Below, one piece after another: positions 17,417 through 27,032 of a stretch of DNA of 64,000 bases (the stretch's first letter is position 1; each line of letters opens with the position of its first letter). The stretch comes from JBDWFY01 sp039976075 (lineage in GTDB: Bacteria; Pseudomonadota; Alphaproteobacteria; Rhizobiales; Stappiaceae), in NCBI GenBank assembly GCA_039976075.1, contig JBDWFY010000005.1:1-64000 (forward strand). Reading direction: 5' to 3'. Under the pieces are notes generated by a model that made no database searches, had not been told where the DNA came from, and saw only the letters and a list, made by a program, of their open reading frames with translations. Made by a program: the position numbers and the translations under genes.

Positions 17417-17977
17417 GTGAACCGAGAATTCCAGACTGATCGCTCCATCCCCAAGTCGACTGTGGCCCCGTTTTCAATTCTTGAGACGGAAAGATTGATC
17501 TTGAGGCCCCTCACTCAGTCAGATGATGCGTTCATTCTGGAACTGCTCAATGATCCCTCGTTCATCCGTTTCATAGGTGATCGCGGTGCCAGAAATATCT
17601 ACGATGCTCGCAAGTATATTGTTGAAGGTCCCATCGCCAGCTACGAAAAACATGGCTACGGGCTCTATCTTACCGCCCTTAAACGTTGCCGAACGCCCAT
17701 TGGAATATGCGGACTGGTCAAAAGAAAGTCACTTCCGCACGCCGATATCGGATTTGCCTTCCTGGCAGCATATTGTGAGCAGGGATATGGATTTGAAGCC
17801 GCTTCCAAAACCATTGAATATGGAAGAGACACGCTCGAACTCGAGCACATTCTGGCGATCACCACGCCTGACAACCACGGTTCTCAGAGACTGCTGGAGA
17901 AAGTCGGGTTGAACTTCAATCGACTGATCCAACTCTCCGACGATGAGGAGCCGGTCAAGCTTTATGCGCTTTCATAA
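17417..17977 (+). CDS. GNAT family N-acetyltransferase (RimJ/RimL-like)
   Basis: This 186-residue acetyl-CoA-dependent acetyltransferase has the RimJ/RimL layout: ILETERLILRPLTQSDDAF at the start, ADIGFAFLAAYCEQGYGFEAA covering the acetyl-CoA-binding region, and ITTPDNHGSQRLLEKVGL at the C-terminus. The substrate is unknown; relatives acetylate ribosomal protein termini or small molecules. It is divergent from uvrD and convergent with ligA. An AT-rich 146-bp gap follows with no clear terminator. ATG 17417 is accepted, although the first 20 residues lie outside the conserved fold and a later start is possible. Confidence 0.9.
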   Translation: MNREFQTDRSIPKSTVAPFSILETERLILRPLTQSDDAFILELLNDPSFIRFIGDRGARNIYDARKYIVEGPIASYEKHGYGLYLTALKRCRTPIGICGLVKRKSLPHADIGFAFLAAYCEQGYGFEAASKTIEYGRDTLELEHILAITTPDNHGSQRLLEKVGLNFNRLIQLSDDEEPVKLYALS

Positions 17978-18123
17978 ACTGACCTTGTCTAGGCACAGCA
18001 TCTTTTAATATAGCGCACTTATCTATGTAAAATATTGAAATATATATGATTTTCGCCAAATTGCCACTTTATCAGAAACAAATTCGGCTCTCGTAGAATG
18101 GATGAATTTAATAGATCGTGAGC

Positions 18124-20295
18124 CTAGGATTGTGTGGCTGCCAGCAGATCTATCCAGTCTTGCTCAGACAATACTGTCACGCCCAGTTCCTCTGCTTTCT
18201 TCAGCTTGGACCCAGCACCCGGGCCGGCGACGACCATATCCGTTTTCTTTGACACCGAGCCGGAGACTTTGGCTCCGAGATTTTCGGCCTGTGCCTTTGC
18301 TTCGTCTCGGGTCACCTGTTCGAGGCTGCCGGTAAATACAATCGTTTTTCCCGCGACAGGGCTGTCTCCGGCAGTAATTCCTTCGTCTTCGTCCGGCGTG
18401 ACTTCGCGGATCAGTGCCTCCAGAGCCTGATCATTATGTTTTTCCGCAAAGAACTGAACGAGCGATTCGGCGACGATCTCGCCAATACCATCAATGGCGA
18501 TCAGTTCCTGCCAACTTTCGGCTTCCTTGTCCTGCGCAGCAATCATTGCTTCATGGAACTTGTCCCATGAGCCGTAGGTTCTGGCCATTATTTTGGCAGT
18601 GGAGTCCCCCGCATGGCGAATACCGAGCGCAAATATAAACCGGTTAAGAGAAATCGACCGGCGCGTGTCTATGGCATCAAAGAGATTGCGCGCAGAGGTC
18701 TCTCCCCACCCTTCCCTGTTTTTCAGTCGGTTTGTCGACAGTTCATCTCGTCGCCTAAGCGTGAATATATCCGCAGGGCTTTTGATCCCGGCTTCGTCAT
18801 CTGGCAATTCATAAAAGAATTCAATTTGCTTATCGCCCAGCCCATCAATGTCATAGGCATTGCGTGAAACAAAATGCTTTAGTTTTTCAACCGCCTGTGC
18901 AGGACAGATGAGGCCACCGGTGCACCGTTTGACCGCGTCTTCCTTACCTGTTTTAGGGTTAACTTCCCGGACTGCATGACTGCCGCACCGAGGACAAACA
19001 CTGGGAAACTGGAAGGGCGCTGAGGTTGCCGGTCTTCTCTTCAGATCCACATCCAATACCTGCGGGATAACATCTCCCGCCCGTTGGATCAGGACCGTAT
19101 CTCCTGGACGAATATCCTTGCCCTCTCGCAGTTCACTGCCGTCCTGGCCGATCCCCTTGATATAATCTTCGTTGTGGAGCGTTGCATTTGAAACCACGAC
19201 TCCACCGACCGTAATCGGCTCCAGCTTCGCCACGGGTGTCAATGCGCCGGTTCGTCCGACCTGGATCTCGATTTCATTGAGAATTGTGAACGCCTTTTCG
19301 GCAGCGAATTTGTGGGCAATCGCCCAGCGCGGAGATCGAGAGACAAACCCCAGACGACGCTGAAGATCAAGACGATCCACTTTGTAAACGACACCGTCAA
19401 TGTCGTAATCAAGTTTCGAGCGGTCCTCTTCGATTTGCCGATAGTTTGCCAGCACCTCTTCCACCGAAGCACAACGTGCCATCAATGGATTAATCTTGAA
19501 GCCCCATTTCCCGAATGTTTCAACCATCTCAAACTGGGTCTCGGAAGGGATTTCGCTCATTTCCCCCCACGCATAAGCAAAAAAGCGCAAAGGCCTCGCC
19601 GCGGTGATATTGGTGTTTAACTGTCTGAGCGATCCGGCAGCGGCGTTACGCGGGTTGGCAAAAACCTTGCCGCCTGATGCTTCCATTCGTTCATTAAGGG
19701 CGAAAAAGTCCGAATGTGCCATATAGACTTCTCCCCGAACCTCCACGATGTCTGGGACACCTGCGGGCAATTCACGCGGAATATCGGATATGGTCAACGC
19801 GTTCTGCGTTACATTTTCTCCAACGCTGCCATCTCCGCGCGTGGCTGCAGATACCAGTTTACCGTCCTCGAAACGCAATGAGAGTGACAAGCCGTCGATT
19901 TTCGGCTCAGCGGTCAGGATGAGATCTCCAGTCAATGGATCCAGCTTGAGAAACCGCCGGACTTTGCCCACAAAATCGCTGACATCGTCATCTTCAAAGG
20001 CATTATCCAGCGAGAGCATCGGGACTGCATGGCTGATCTTGCCAAATGCTTCCTGAATCTGGCCACCCACCATCTCCGACGGTGAGTCCGGTCTTTTTAA
20101 CTCCGGAAACCGCTTTTCGATAGCCTGATTGCGGCGGCGCAAAGAGTCATAATCCGCATCGGAAATAACCGGCGCATCATCCGTGTGATAATGCTTGTCA
20201 TGTACGGCAATCTCTGTCGCAAGCCGTTTGAGCTCTTTAGCCGCTTCCCGCATGGACAGTTCTTCGACTGGATATTTGGACAAATCTACCGGCAC
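18124..20295 (-). CDS. ligA: NAD-dependent DNA ligase
   Basis: LigA seals nicks during replication and repair using NAD+. The 723-residue protein has all domains: the Ia domain with HDKHYHTDDAPVISDADYD, the adenylation domain with the nucleophile motif EPKIDGLS and ATRGDGSVGENVTQN, and the OB fold. A four-cysteine zinc finger follows (CPRCGSHAVRE ... RCTGGLICPAQ), then helix-hairpin-helix repeats (IDGIGEIVAESL), and finally a BRCT domain (GKTIVFTGSLEQVTRDEAKA). GTG 20295 is chosen because ACGGAG lies 7 nt upstream and MPVDLSKYPVEEL begins the family-like sequence; an ATG further upstream has no such site. Confidence 0.97.
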   Translation of the reverse strand: MPVDLSKYPVEELSMREAAKELKRLATEIAVHDKHYHTDDAPVISDADYDSLRRRNQAIEKRFPELKRPDSPSEMVGGQIQEAFGKISHAVPMLSLDNAFEDDDVSDFVGKVRRFLKLDPLTGDLILTAEPKIDGLSLSLRFEDGKLVSAATRGDGSVGENVTQNALTISDIPRELPAGVPDIVEVRGEVYMAHSDFFALNERMEASGGKVFANPRNAAAGSLRQLNTNITAARPLRFFAYAWGEMSEIPSETQFEMVETFGKWGFKINPLMARCASVEEVLANYRQIEEDRSKLDYDIDGVVYKVDRLDLQRRLGFVSRSPRWAIAHKFAAEKAFTILNEIEIQVGRTGALTPVAKLEPITVGGVVVSNATLHNEDYIKGIGQDGSELREGKDIRPGDTVLIQRAGDVIPQVLDVDLKRRPATSAPFQFPSVCPRCGSHAVREVNPKTGKEDAVKRCTGGLICPAQAVEKLKHFVSRNAYDIDGLGDKQIEFFYELPDDEAGIKSPADIFTLRRRDELSTNRLKNREGWGETSARNLFDAIDTRRSISLNRFIFALGIRHAGDSTAKIMARTYGSWDKFHEAMIAAQDKEAESWQELIAIDGIGEIVAESLVQFFAEKHNDQALEALIREVTPDEDEGITAGDSPVAGKTIVFTGSLEQVTRDEAKAQAENLGAKVSGSVSKKTDMVVAGPGAGSKLKKAEELGVTVLSEQDWIDLLAATQS

Positions 20296-20475
20296 AGTTC
20301 GGCTCCGTAAAATTCGCGGAAACAATGAGAAAACATTCAAAAAGCAGATTGCCTAAGAACTCAGATCGGTCAAGTGGAGTGATTCAAAGTATTGCCGTGT
20401 TTTTGACCTACGAATCAGTTGTGCATTAACAATTTTTAATCTTGACAAGTAAGACTGGACAAATCTCTGTTTAAC

Positions 20476-20481
20476 TATAAT
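20476..20481 (+). promoter_or_regulatory. TATAAT -10 element ahead of the marR gene
   Basis: A perfect TATAAT lies 64 bp upstream of the MarR start. CTTGACA is further up (20441-20447) but 28 bp away, too far to pair with it. AAGACT at 20451-20456 gives 19-bp spacing and is a weak -35. Confidence 0.35.
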
Positions 20482-20544
20482 ATCTTAAACCGCTTTCCCC
20501 TTAGTAATGAGTACCCTAAGTGTTAGGGCGAAAAGGAGGCGCAC

Positions 20545-20985
20545 ATGATTGAAGAGAAAAATCCATTCTCGCTTGATCATCAGATCGGTTTTGCCGTCTA
20601 CGCGACGTCACACGCTTTTACGCGGACCTATAAGCCGTTGCTTGAAGAAATCGGGCTTACTTTCCCCCAATATCTCGCCATGCTGGCATTGTGGGAAGAA
20701 GACCGGGTAACAGTTAAGGCACTGGCAGAACGGATGGAACTGGAAAGCCCAACCGTAACGCCGATTGTCAAACGGCTCGAAAAACTGAAACTGATCACGA
20801 GGCGAAGAAACCCAAAGGATGAGAGGCAATTGATACTGGAATTGACACCCAAAGGTCATTCCATGCGTATCAAGTCGGCTCATATTCCCGCTGAAGTTAA
20901 CGGTCAGCTTCATATTTCACCTGAAGCAGTTAACACGTTAATTTCTTTGCTGGGCAAACTAAAAACGACGCTGCAAACACACTAG
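20545..20985 (+). CDS. MarR family transcriptional regulator
   Basis: This 146-residue winged-helix dimer-type repressor resembles the OhrR/MarR branch. It opens with LDHQIGFAVYATSHAFTRTYKPLLEEIGLTFPQYLAMLALW. The recognition helix region is VKALAERMELESPTVTPIVKRLEKLKLI, followed by the wing RRRNPKDERQLILELT. OhrR-type peroxide sensors carry a cysteine near residue 20; none is seen here, so a peroxide-sensing role by that residue is unlikely. AAGGAGG (20534-20540) is a strong ribosome site. It is divergent from ligA and convergent with recN; no obvious target gene adjoins. Confidence 0.92.
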   Translation: MIEEKNPFSLDHQIGFAVYATSHAFTRTYKPLLEEIGLTFPQYLAMLALWEEDRVTVKALAERMELESPTVTPIVKRLEKLKLITRRRNPKDERQLILELTPKGHSMRIKSAHIPAEVNGQLHISPEAVNTLISLLGKLKTTLQTH

Positions 20986-21058
20986 GTTGTAATTTGATCG
21001 GGAATACAATTCCGGTCAATTAGGCCTGGCACGAACGACATGAAAGCCCGCTGTTGCC

Positions 21059-22729
21059 TCATGCTGCGTGATCTGAAATCAGACGCTCGGCGGCAGCGCG
21101 GGCTTCATCGGTTATGACTGCCCCTGCCAGCATGCGCGCAATTTCCTCTTTTCTGGCTCCATCCTGAATACGCATGACCTTGGTGGCAACGCGCTCCTTG
21201 TCCACCGGCTCTTTTGATATCAGAAAGTGTCCGGCTGCTCGGGCAGCAACCTGTGGTGCATGCGTCACCGTCAAAACCTGCACGGCGTTGGAAAGACGTG
21301 ACAACCGCAATCCGATCGCTTCCGCAACCGCCCCGCCGACGCCGGTATCGATTTCATCAAAGACCAGTGTTGGCGCCGACCCCCTGTCTGCCAGCGCCAC
21401 TTTGAGAGCCAGCAGGAACCTGGAGAGCTCACCCCCGGAAGCAACTTTCATCATTGGCCCAGCCCGCGTCCCGGGATTGGTTTGGACCCAGAATTCAATT
21501 TGATCGATGCCGTCCACCGAAGGTTTTTTCGGATCGCTCTGAAATTCGATGACAAATCGTGCCCGCTCCAGTTTCAGGTCCGGCAGTTCCTTGGCCACCA
21601 CCTTTTCCAGCTTCCCGGCCGTTTGCCGTCGTCTGTCGCTCAGCGTCGCGGCCTTCTGATCGTACGTTCCACGTGCCTTTTCAACACCGGCTTCCAATGC
21701 GGCCAGCTTCTCTTCGCCCGCATCAAGATCCACCAGATCCTGGGACATCTGGGCGCATAATTTCGGAAGATCATCAACCGGAATAGAAAATTTTCGTCCT
21801 GCGGCTCGCAAGGCGAACAAACGCTCTTCGGCATGTTCGAGCGAACCGGGGTCGAATTCCGTTGCCCTCAGGGCTTCATCGAGCCCCGACCGGGCTTCTT
21901 CGAGATAATCAAGCGCCCGGGCCAGGTTTTCAATTGGCGCCGATAACAGATCGACGGACTGATCAGCTTTACGCTCCAGGCGGCGCAGGATACCGGACAA
22001 TTCGGGGATGGGAGACGCCGATCCATTCAGACTCTCATTCGCATCGGCAATGTCTGTGGCGACTTTTTCCACCTGCATCATCCGCTGTCTGCGAATGGCC
22101 AGGTCTTCTTCCTCACCGGGTTGCGGCGCCAGGCGGGTCAACTCCTCGACGGAACTACGCAGATAATCGGCTTCCCGGCGGGCGGTTTCAATGCGGTTAC
22201 GCTGACTTTCAAGGTCCCGTTCTGCAGTCCGGACATCCCGCCACGCTTTGGATACTGCATCAACCTGTTTGTTCAACCCGCCGTAAGCATCAAGCAAGTC
22301 GCGGTGCGTAGCAGGATCGATTAAGGCTCGCTCATCGTGCTGTCCGTGGATTTCAACCAGACTTGTACCAATTTGCCGCAATAAAGAGGCGCTGACCGGT
22401 TGATCGTTGACATAGGCACGCGTCCGTCCGTCAGCGCTCTGGATGCGTCGCAGAATGATATCGCCCTCGTCGTTGACATCATTTTCGCGCAAAGCCAGTC
22501 GGGAAGGATGATCGATCGGAACATCAAACACAGCGATAATCTGCCCATGAGGCTGACCATGCCGCACCAGGCCCGCATCGCCACGACCGCCGAGCGCCAG
22601 TGTCATCGAATCAAGCAGAATCGACTTGCCGGCACCGGTTTCTCCGGTGAGAACACTCATTCCGTCCGAAAAATCTAGATCCAGACGATCAATGAGAACA
22701 ATGTCGCGGATTGACAGGGCTGCAAGCAT
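21059..22729 (-). CDS. recN: DNA repair protein RecN
   Basis: RecN is an SMC-like ATPase that holds DNA ends together during double-strand-break repair. The protein has 556 residues, standard length. Its Walker A GETGAGKS lies near residue 30 after LAALSIRDIVLIDRLDLDF. A central coiled coil is split by a short hinge. The ABC signature is VASGGELSRFLLALKVAL, and Walker B is APTLVFDEIDTGVGG followed by LTVTHAPQVAARA. It lies 27 bp downstream of bamD in the same direction and probably shares its transcript, an order common in alphaproteobacteria downstream of lpxC. Confidence 0.97.
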   Translation of the reverse strand: MLAALSIRDIVLIDRLDLDFSDGMSVLTGETGAGKSILLDSMTLALGGRGDAGLVRHGQPHGQIIAVFDVPIDHPSRLALRENDVNDEGDIILRRIQSADGRTRAYVNDQPVSASLLRQIGTSLVEIHGQHDERALIDPATHRDLLDAYGGLNKQVDAVSKAWRDVRTAERDLESQRNRIETARREADYLRSSVEELTRLAPQPGEEEDLAIRRQRMMQVEKVATDIADANESLNGSASPIPELSGILRRLERKADQSVDLLSAPIENLARALDYLEEARSGLDEALRATEFDPGSLEHAEERLFALRAAGRKFSIPVDDLPKLCAQMSQDLVDLDAGEEKLAALEAGVEKARGTYDQKAATLSDRRRQTAGKLEKVVAKELPDLKLERARFVIEFQSDPKKPSVDGIDQIEFWVQTNPGTRAGPMMKVASGGELSRFLLALKVALADRGSAPTLVFDEIDTGVGGAVAEAIGLRLSRLSNAVQVLTVTHAPQVAARAAGHFLISKEPVDKERVATKVMRIQDGARKEEIARMLAGAVITDEARAAAERLISDHAA

Positions 22730-22756
22730 GGAAGACTCAAAGTGTGTGCCTTTGGA

Positions 22757-23590
22757 TTACAACACATTGATACTGTTAAATGCCTTACTGATCCAGCTGC
22801 CCTTGTCTTCTTTGGGCTCATACCCACCCTTTTGCAGAAGAGTATATGAATCTCTGTACCAGTCGCTATCCGGGAAATTGTGCCCAAGCACCGCAGCGGC
22901 TGTTTGCGCCTCAGGAACGACACCCAAAGCGTAGTAGGACTCGGAAGTCCTTGCCAAGGCCTCTTCAACATGTCTGGTCGTCTGGAAGGTCTGGATCACA
23001 ACTTTGAAACGGTTAATGGCTGCGATGTAGTTGCGCTTCTTGAGATAGAAACGACCAACCTGCATTTCCTTGCCGGCCAGTTGATCCTGGGCAACTCTGA
23101 TTTTTCTCTTGGAGTCGTCGACATACTCTGAATCAGGGTAGCGCTGGATGACTTCGTTAAACGCTTCAAAAGCTTTGTAGGTCACCTTCTGATCCCGCGT
23201 GATATCGGGCATTTGTCGGATATATGAGTTCCCGACAATATACAGTGCATAAGCGGAGTCCGGACTCCCCGGATAAAGGGTTGCGAATCGCCGTGCTGCG
23301 TTGATCGCGTCTGTATATTTGCCGCGCGCGTAATTTGTATAAGCGAGATTGATCAGCGATTTCTTCGCATATTGCGAGTACGGGTGCGCCTTGTCGACAT
23401 CCTGGAATTTCTTGCCGGCAGATTTGAGATCACCCTGCGCTTTGAGCACAAGTGCTTCATTGTAAAGCTGGTCGGGCGGCGTGTCGTCGAGCACCAGCTC
23501 ATCGACTTCCCCATTACTCGAACATCCAGCAAGTGCCAACCCACCGATTAAGGCAGTGATTGTTACGACCTGACGCAGACTCGCCATCAT
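22757..23590 (-). CDS. bamD: Outer membrane protein assembly factor BamD
   Basis: BamD is the essential lipoprotein of the BAM complex, which inserts beta-barrels into the outer membrane. The 277-residue precursor has a signal sequence ending in lipobox LALAGC near residue 22. Tetratricopeptide-type repeats follow (PPDQLYNEALVLKAQGD; HPYSQYAKKSLINLAYTNYARGKYT; YALYIVGNSYIRQMPDITRDQ). The start is ATG 23590 or the adjacent ATG 23587; frames further upstream would bury the signal peptide. It lies between lpxC and recN. Confidence 0.95.
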   Translation of the reverse strand: MMASLRQVVTITALIGGLALAGCSSNGEVDELVLDDTPPDQLYNEALVLKAQGDLKSAGKKFQDVDKAHPYSQYAKKSLINLAYTNYARGKYTDAINAARRFATLYPGSPDSAYALYIVGNSYIRQMPDITRDQKVTYKAFEAFNEVIQRYPDSEYVDDSKRKIRVAQDQLAGKEMQVGRFYLKKRNYIAAINRFKVVIQTFQTTRHVEEALARTSESYYALGVVPEAQTAAAVLGHNFPDSDWYRDSYTLLQKGGYEPKEDKGSWISKAFNSINVL

Positions 23591-23912
23591 GAAACACTCT
23601 ATCCAGCTTGTTAGTCCATTCAGCTTTTTAGCGACAATCAAGCGCCTCAACGCAGCTCGATTTAATTTTAGAGAATCAGCTTTAGCAGGCTGTTCTCGTT
23701 TCGCTATAAAGCATCTACCCGCAATGAGCCTGACCGTCAAATCAACAGAATGGCAGGATCATCAAACCAAGACACCTCAATAATGATATCTCAACTCAGG
23801 TCTGCCCATCCAATACAACTTTTTTAAGGCATTATAGTTTCAACAATATGTGGCACAGACACATCACCTGTACCACCATCGGGGATTGGCGCAGTTTCCG
23901 TTTCACTCAGCG
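23591..23912. other. Intergenic stretch between lpxC and bamD
   Basis: This 322-bp gap has no convincing gene. It contains the candidate bamD promoter described separately. Just past the lpxC stop, GTTTCC and GGAAAC form a 6-bp inverted repeat without a T-run. Confidence 0.4.
23712..23740 (-). promoter_or_regulatory. Candidate bamD promoter
   Basis: Reading the minus strand, TTGACG (23740-23735) and TAGATG (23717-23712) are spaced by exactly 17 bp, about 120 bp before the bamD start. The -35 is good and the -10 is weak. Confidence 0.4.
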
Positions 23913-24851
23913 TCAGGAAACATTCGGGCTCAGTGCAGCTACAGCAATACCGGCTCCGATTTCTGCGTGTCCGCTGTCACGGCGCGTAGGTGCATCCACA
24001 ATCTCATAAGCGCAATCATCAGCAAACAACGCCTGAAGGATCTCGTGGTTCATCCTGTGTCCCGCCTTGAATGAGCGGTACATTCCCAAAATAGGCAATC
24101 CGGCCAGAGCAAGATCGCCAACAGCATCCAGCGCCTTATGACGGACAAATTCGTCAGGCCAGCGGGTTCCTTCAGGATTAAGAACCGCGTCGTCTGAAAT
24201 CGCGACAGAATTCTCCAGGGATGATCCCAGCTGATATCCCATTGCCCAAAGCTTCTCGACATCCCTAACGTATCCGAAGGTCCGGGCGCGTGCTAACTGG
24301 TTGCGAAACACATCAGGCGTAATGTCGGATGTAAAGTTCTGACGACCAATCAACGGAGTATCAAAATCAATCGTAATATCAAACCGCGTACCCTCGTAAG
24401 GGCGCAATTCGCTGAATCCGTCTTTGGATTCAATCCGAACGGGCTTCATAACGCGAATAAAGCGACGCTGTTCGGATTGCCGACGTAAACCTACCTGATC
24501 AATCGCATCGACAAAGGGCGCTGAACTTCCATCGAGAATGGGCAGTTCATGACCTTCTGTTTCAACGAGAACATTGTCGATATTCAATCCACGTAACGCG
24601 GCCATCAAATGTTCAACAGTCGCAACGCCACTTTTGGCAGGATCATCAAGTACGGTACATAGAGATGTAGACGTCACTTCCTTCCAATTCGCCGGCACTT
24701 CGCGATCAGCATCAGAGCGCTGAAATGTAATGCCGGTATCTTCATCGGAAGGATGCAATGTTACAGAAACAGGTTTGCCTGAATGCACGCCGATTCCGTT
24801 CAATGTGATCGTATCGGCAATCGTTGTCTGTAGCATGCTGCGTTTTGTCAT
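23913..24851 (-). CDS. lpxC: UDP-3-O-acyl-N-acetylglucosamine deacetylase
   Basis: LpxC carries out the committed, zinc-dependent step of lipid A synthesis in the cytosol. The protein has 312 residues. Zinc ligands are the histidine in VEHLMAAL and the histidine and aspartate of RHKALDAVGDL; the catalytic histidine is in KAGHRMNHEIL. The substrate pocket segments ILDGSSAPFVDAI and ARTFGYVRDVEKLWAMG are typical. ATG 24851 is preferred over the TTG directly before it. It lies downstream of ftsZ beyond a strong terminator, so it is probably transcribed from its own promoter in the 299-bp gap. Confidence 0.97.
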   Translation of the reverse strand: MTKRSMLQTTIADTITLNGIGVHSGKPVSVTLHPSDEDTGITFQRSDADREVPANWKEVTSTSLCTVLDDPAKSGVATVEHLMAALRGLNIDNVLVETEGHELPILDGSSAPFVDAIDQVGLRRQSEQRRFIRVMKPVRIESKDGFSELRPYEGTRFDITIDFDTPLIGRQNFTSDITPDVFRNQLARARTFGYVRDVEKLWAMGYQLGSSLENSVAISDDAVLNPEGTRWPDEFVRHKALDAVGDLALAGLPILGMYRSFKAGHRMNHEILQALFADDCAYEIVDAPTRRDSGHAEIGAGIAVAALSPNVS

Positions 24852-24932
24852 CAATCAGCCCCGATTGGTTAATGTGTCAGGGGCCGAAATCACACTAAGA
24901 CACATTATCGATTCCCGAGAACAATTTATCGC

Positions 24933-24954
24933 GCATGTGTTTGATTGCACATGC
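24933..24954. repeat. Inverted repeat upstream of lpxC
   Basis: GCATGTG and CACATGC form perfect 7-bp arms around an 8-bp spacer, about 85 bp ahead of the lpxC start. No T-run follows on either strand, so an operator is more likely than a terminator. The binder is unknown. Confidence 0.45.
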
Positions 24955-25090
24955 ATTTCAAATCATTCTCCCCCGTTCATGCGTTGCAATCTACCTTGGG
25001 AATCACCTCACAGTGAAATAAAGCTTTGTTACGGTTTGTAACGAAAAAATTAATAATTAAGGCATTGAAATTACTGGTTAATTTTCCCCC

Positions 25091-25128
25091 AAAAAAAAAG
25101 AGCGGCCTGAGGATAACTCAAGCCGCCC
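25091..25128 (-). terminator. Terminator at the end of the dcw cluster (after ftsZ)
   Basis: On the minus strand GCGGCTTGAG pairs with CTCAGGCCGC (one G-U pair), then TC and a run of nine T. It lies 23 nt after the ftsZ stop and closes the cell-division transcript. Confidence 0.92.
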
Positions 25129-25150
25129 CAAGGGAAGAAGGACCAATTTG

Positions 25151-26935
25151 TCAGTTTGACTGCCTTCGCAGGAAGGCTGGGATCTCAAGCTGATCGTCAT
25201 CCAGAGTTTTCTGCGGCTGACGGCCGTGTGGATCGAGCTGTCCACTTGGGGCCTGTTCTGCAGCCGGACGCTGTGTAGGACGCGGTTTATAGTCAGGTGC
25301 AGGAGCCGCTGTCTGCGACGGCGCTGGTGGCCTTGGAGACATAGACGGTTCTAGATGCGAAGGCCGCGGCGTGTTTTCTGCGATATGATTTTCTTCACCC
25401 TCTTTGCGGCCCAGTCCCGTTGCAAGGCGGCGCAGAAGTCCCATTGGCCGACGCTCATCGCTTTCTTCAACGATGTTCGCCCGTGGTGCCGTGGGACGAG
25501 ACGGTCGCGCATTTGCTGCCGGACGGGCCGCAGACGGTGCGCTCTGTTGAGGTGCAGGTGGCACTTTTGCATGATACTCGCGCTGCGCTATCGGCGGAAA
25601 CTCTTCAACCGTCGGCACTCTGCGAGCAGTGCGACTTGGCTCATCGGCGGTAGGCGGAATGTACGGCGCCTGCGACGGTGCTTCCTCATTGATACCGGAC
25701 GTAATTGCGTCTTCGATATCAACACCGAGAGTGTTCCCAGCTCCGATATCATGATTTTGATACGCGGAGATGGTTACCTCAGGATCTGTTGTGGACACCA
25801 CGCTTTCTGGCAGTGCCAGTTCCTGCTCGAGATGTTCTGTGGCCGAAAGCTCAGCTGCAACATCAGGCTGGCTTTCACTGGAAGCTTCAGACGTTGTTGC
25901 TGTAGCCCCCTTCAGACGCGTCGCCAGATCAACCATCGGTTCGCTGGCTGGCGCAGCCTCTTCCTGCTCGAGCTTGTCAATACCTGTTGCGACGACGGAA
26001 ACCCGGATAATGCCATCCAGGCTCTCATCGAAGGTTGCACCAAGAATGATGTTGGCTTCAGGATCGACTTCCTCGCGAATGCGTGTCGCTGCCTCATCCA
26101 CTTCAAACAGTGTCAGATCGCTACCACCTGAAATAGAGATCAACAGGCCACGGGCACCTTTCATAGATGTTTCGTCGAGCAGCGGATTGGCAATAGCCGC
26201 TTCAGCAGCCTGCATCGCCCGGTTTTCGCCTGATGCTTCACCGGTACCCATCATTGCTTTACCCATTGCGCGCATAACGGAACGCACATCGGCAAAATCA
26301 AGATTGATCAGACCTTCCTTGACCATCAGGTCGGTTACAGAAGCAACACCGGAGTAAAGGACCTGGTCTGCCATGGAGAACGCATCAGCAAACGTGGTTC
26401 GGTCATTGGCAATCCGGAACAGATTCTGGTTCGGAATGACGATCAGCGTATCAACACAGGACTGCAGCTCACCGATTCCAGATTCGGCGATCTTCATTCT
26501 GCGCTGGCCTTCAAAATGAAACGGTTTGGTGACCACGCCTACGGTCAGAATCCCCATTTCACGTGCGGCTTCGGCAACCACCGGGGCAGCCCCGGTGCCT
26601 GTACCACCACCCATTCCGGCGGTGATAAAGACCATATGCGATCCGGCGAGATGATCTTTTATCTCGTCAATCGCTTCTTCAGCCGCAGCGCGGCCAATTT
26701 CGGGTTGTGACCCAGCACCAAGTCCCTCAGTCGCATCGACACCCATCTGGATGACGCGATCTGCCTGAGACGAGGCAAGGGCCTGTGCATCGGTGTTAGC
26801 GACGACAAAATCGCATCCGAGCAGCCCTGTTTGAATCATGTTGTTGACGGCATTGCCGCCTGCTCCACCGACGCCGTAAACCGTAATACGCGGTTTCAGC
26901 TCGGTAATATCCGGCATTTTCAGGTTAATGGTCAT
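25151..26935 (-). CDS. ftsZ: Cell division protein FtsZ
   Basis: FtsZ is the tubulin-like GTPase that forms the division ring. The protein has 594 residues, against about 380 in E. coli, because of a long linker. The GTPase domain starts at PRITVYGVGGAGGNAVNNM; the tubulin signature GGGTGTGA is at 109-116 and the T7 loop is near NLDFADVRSVM. Residues from about 320 to 578 form the low-complexity, acidic then proline-rich linker typical of Hyphomicrobiales. The conserved tail DDDQLEIPAFLRRQSN (579-594) is the docking peptide for FtsA and other partners. ATG 26935 has GAGGA at suitable spacing. It lies 97 bp after ftsA, the largest gap in the lower half of the cluster, so extra promoter input is possible. 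Confidence 0.98.
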   Translation of the reverse strand: MTINLKMPDITELKPRITVYGVGGAGGNAVNNMIQTGLLGCDFVVANTDAQALASSQADRVIQMGVDATEGLGAGSQPEIGRAAAEEAIDEIKDHLAGSHMVFITAGMGGGTGTGAAPVVAEAAREMGILTVGVVTKPFHFEGQRRMKIAESGIGELQSCVDTLIVIPNQNLFRIANDRTTFADAFSMADQVLYSGVASVTDLMVKEGLINLDFADVRSVMRAMGKAMMGTGEASGENRAMQAAEAAIANPLLDETSMKGARGLLISISGGSDLTLFEVDEAATRIREEVDPEANIILGATFDESLDGIIRVSVVATGIDKLEQEEAAPASEPMVDLATRLKGATATTSEASSESQPDVAAELSATEHLEQELALPESVVSTTDPEVTISAYQNHDIGAGNTLGVDIEDAITSGINEEAPSQAPYIPPTADEPSRTARRVPTVEEFPPIAQREYHAKVPPAPQQSAPSAARPAANARPSRPTAPRANIVEESDERRPMGLLRRLATGLGRKEGEENHIAENTPRPSHLEPSMSPRPPAPSQTAAPAPDYKPRPTQRPAAEQAPSGQLDPHGRQPQKTLDDDQLEIPAFLRRQSN

Positions 26936-27032
26936 GACATCCTCATGTCGGTCCTGCACATACGTTGATGTGCTATTCTTCCCTTTGTTGACCTGATGGT
27001 CTGGGCAATTGTTTTTATGTTGCCTGTATCCA

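Noticed and set aside
20990..21035. Inverted repeat TTGATCGG/CCGGTCAA after the marR gene as a terminator
   Set aside because: One G-U pair, a 10-base loop and no T-run make it unconvincing as a terminator.
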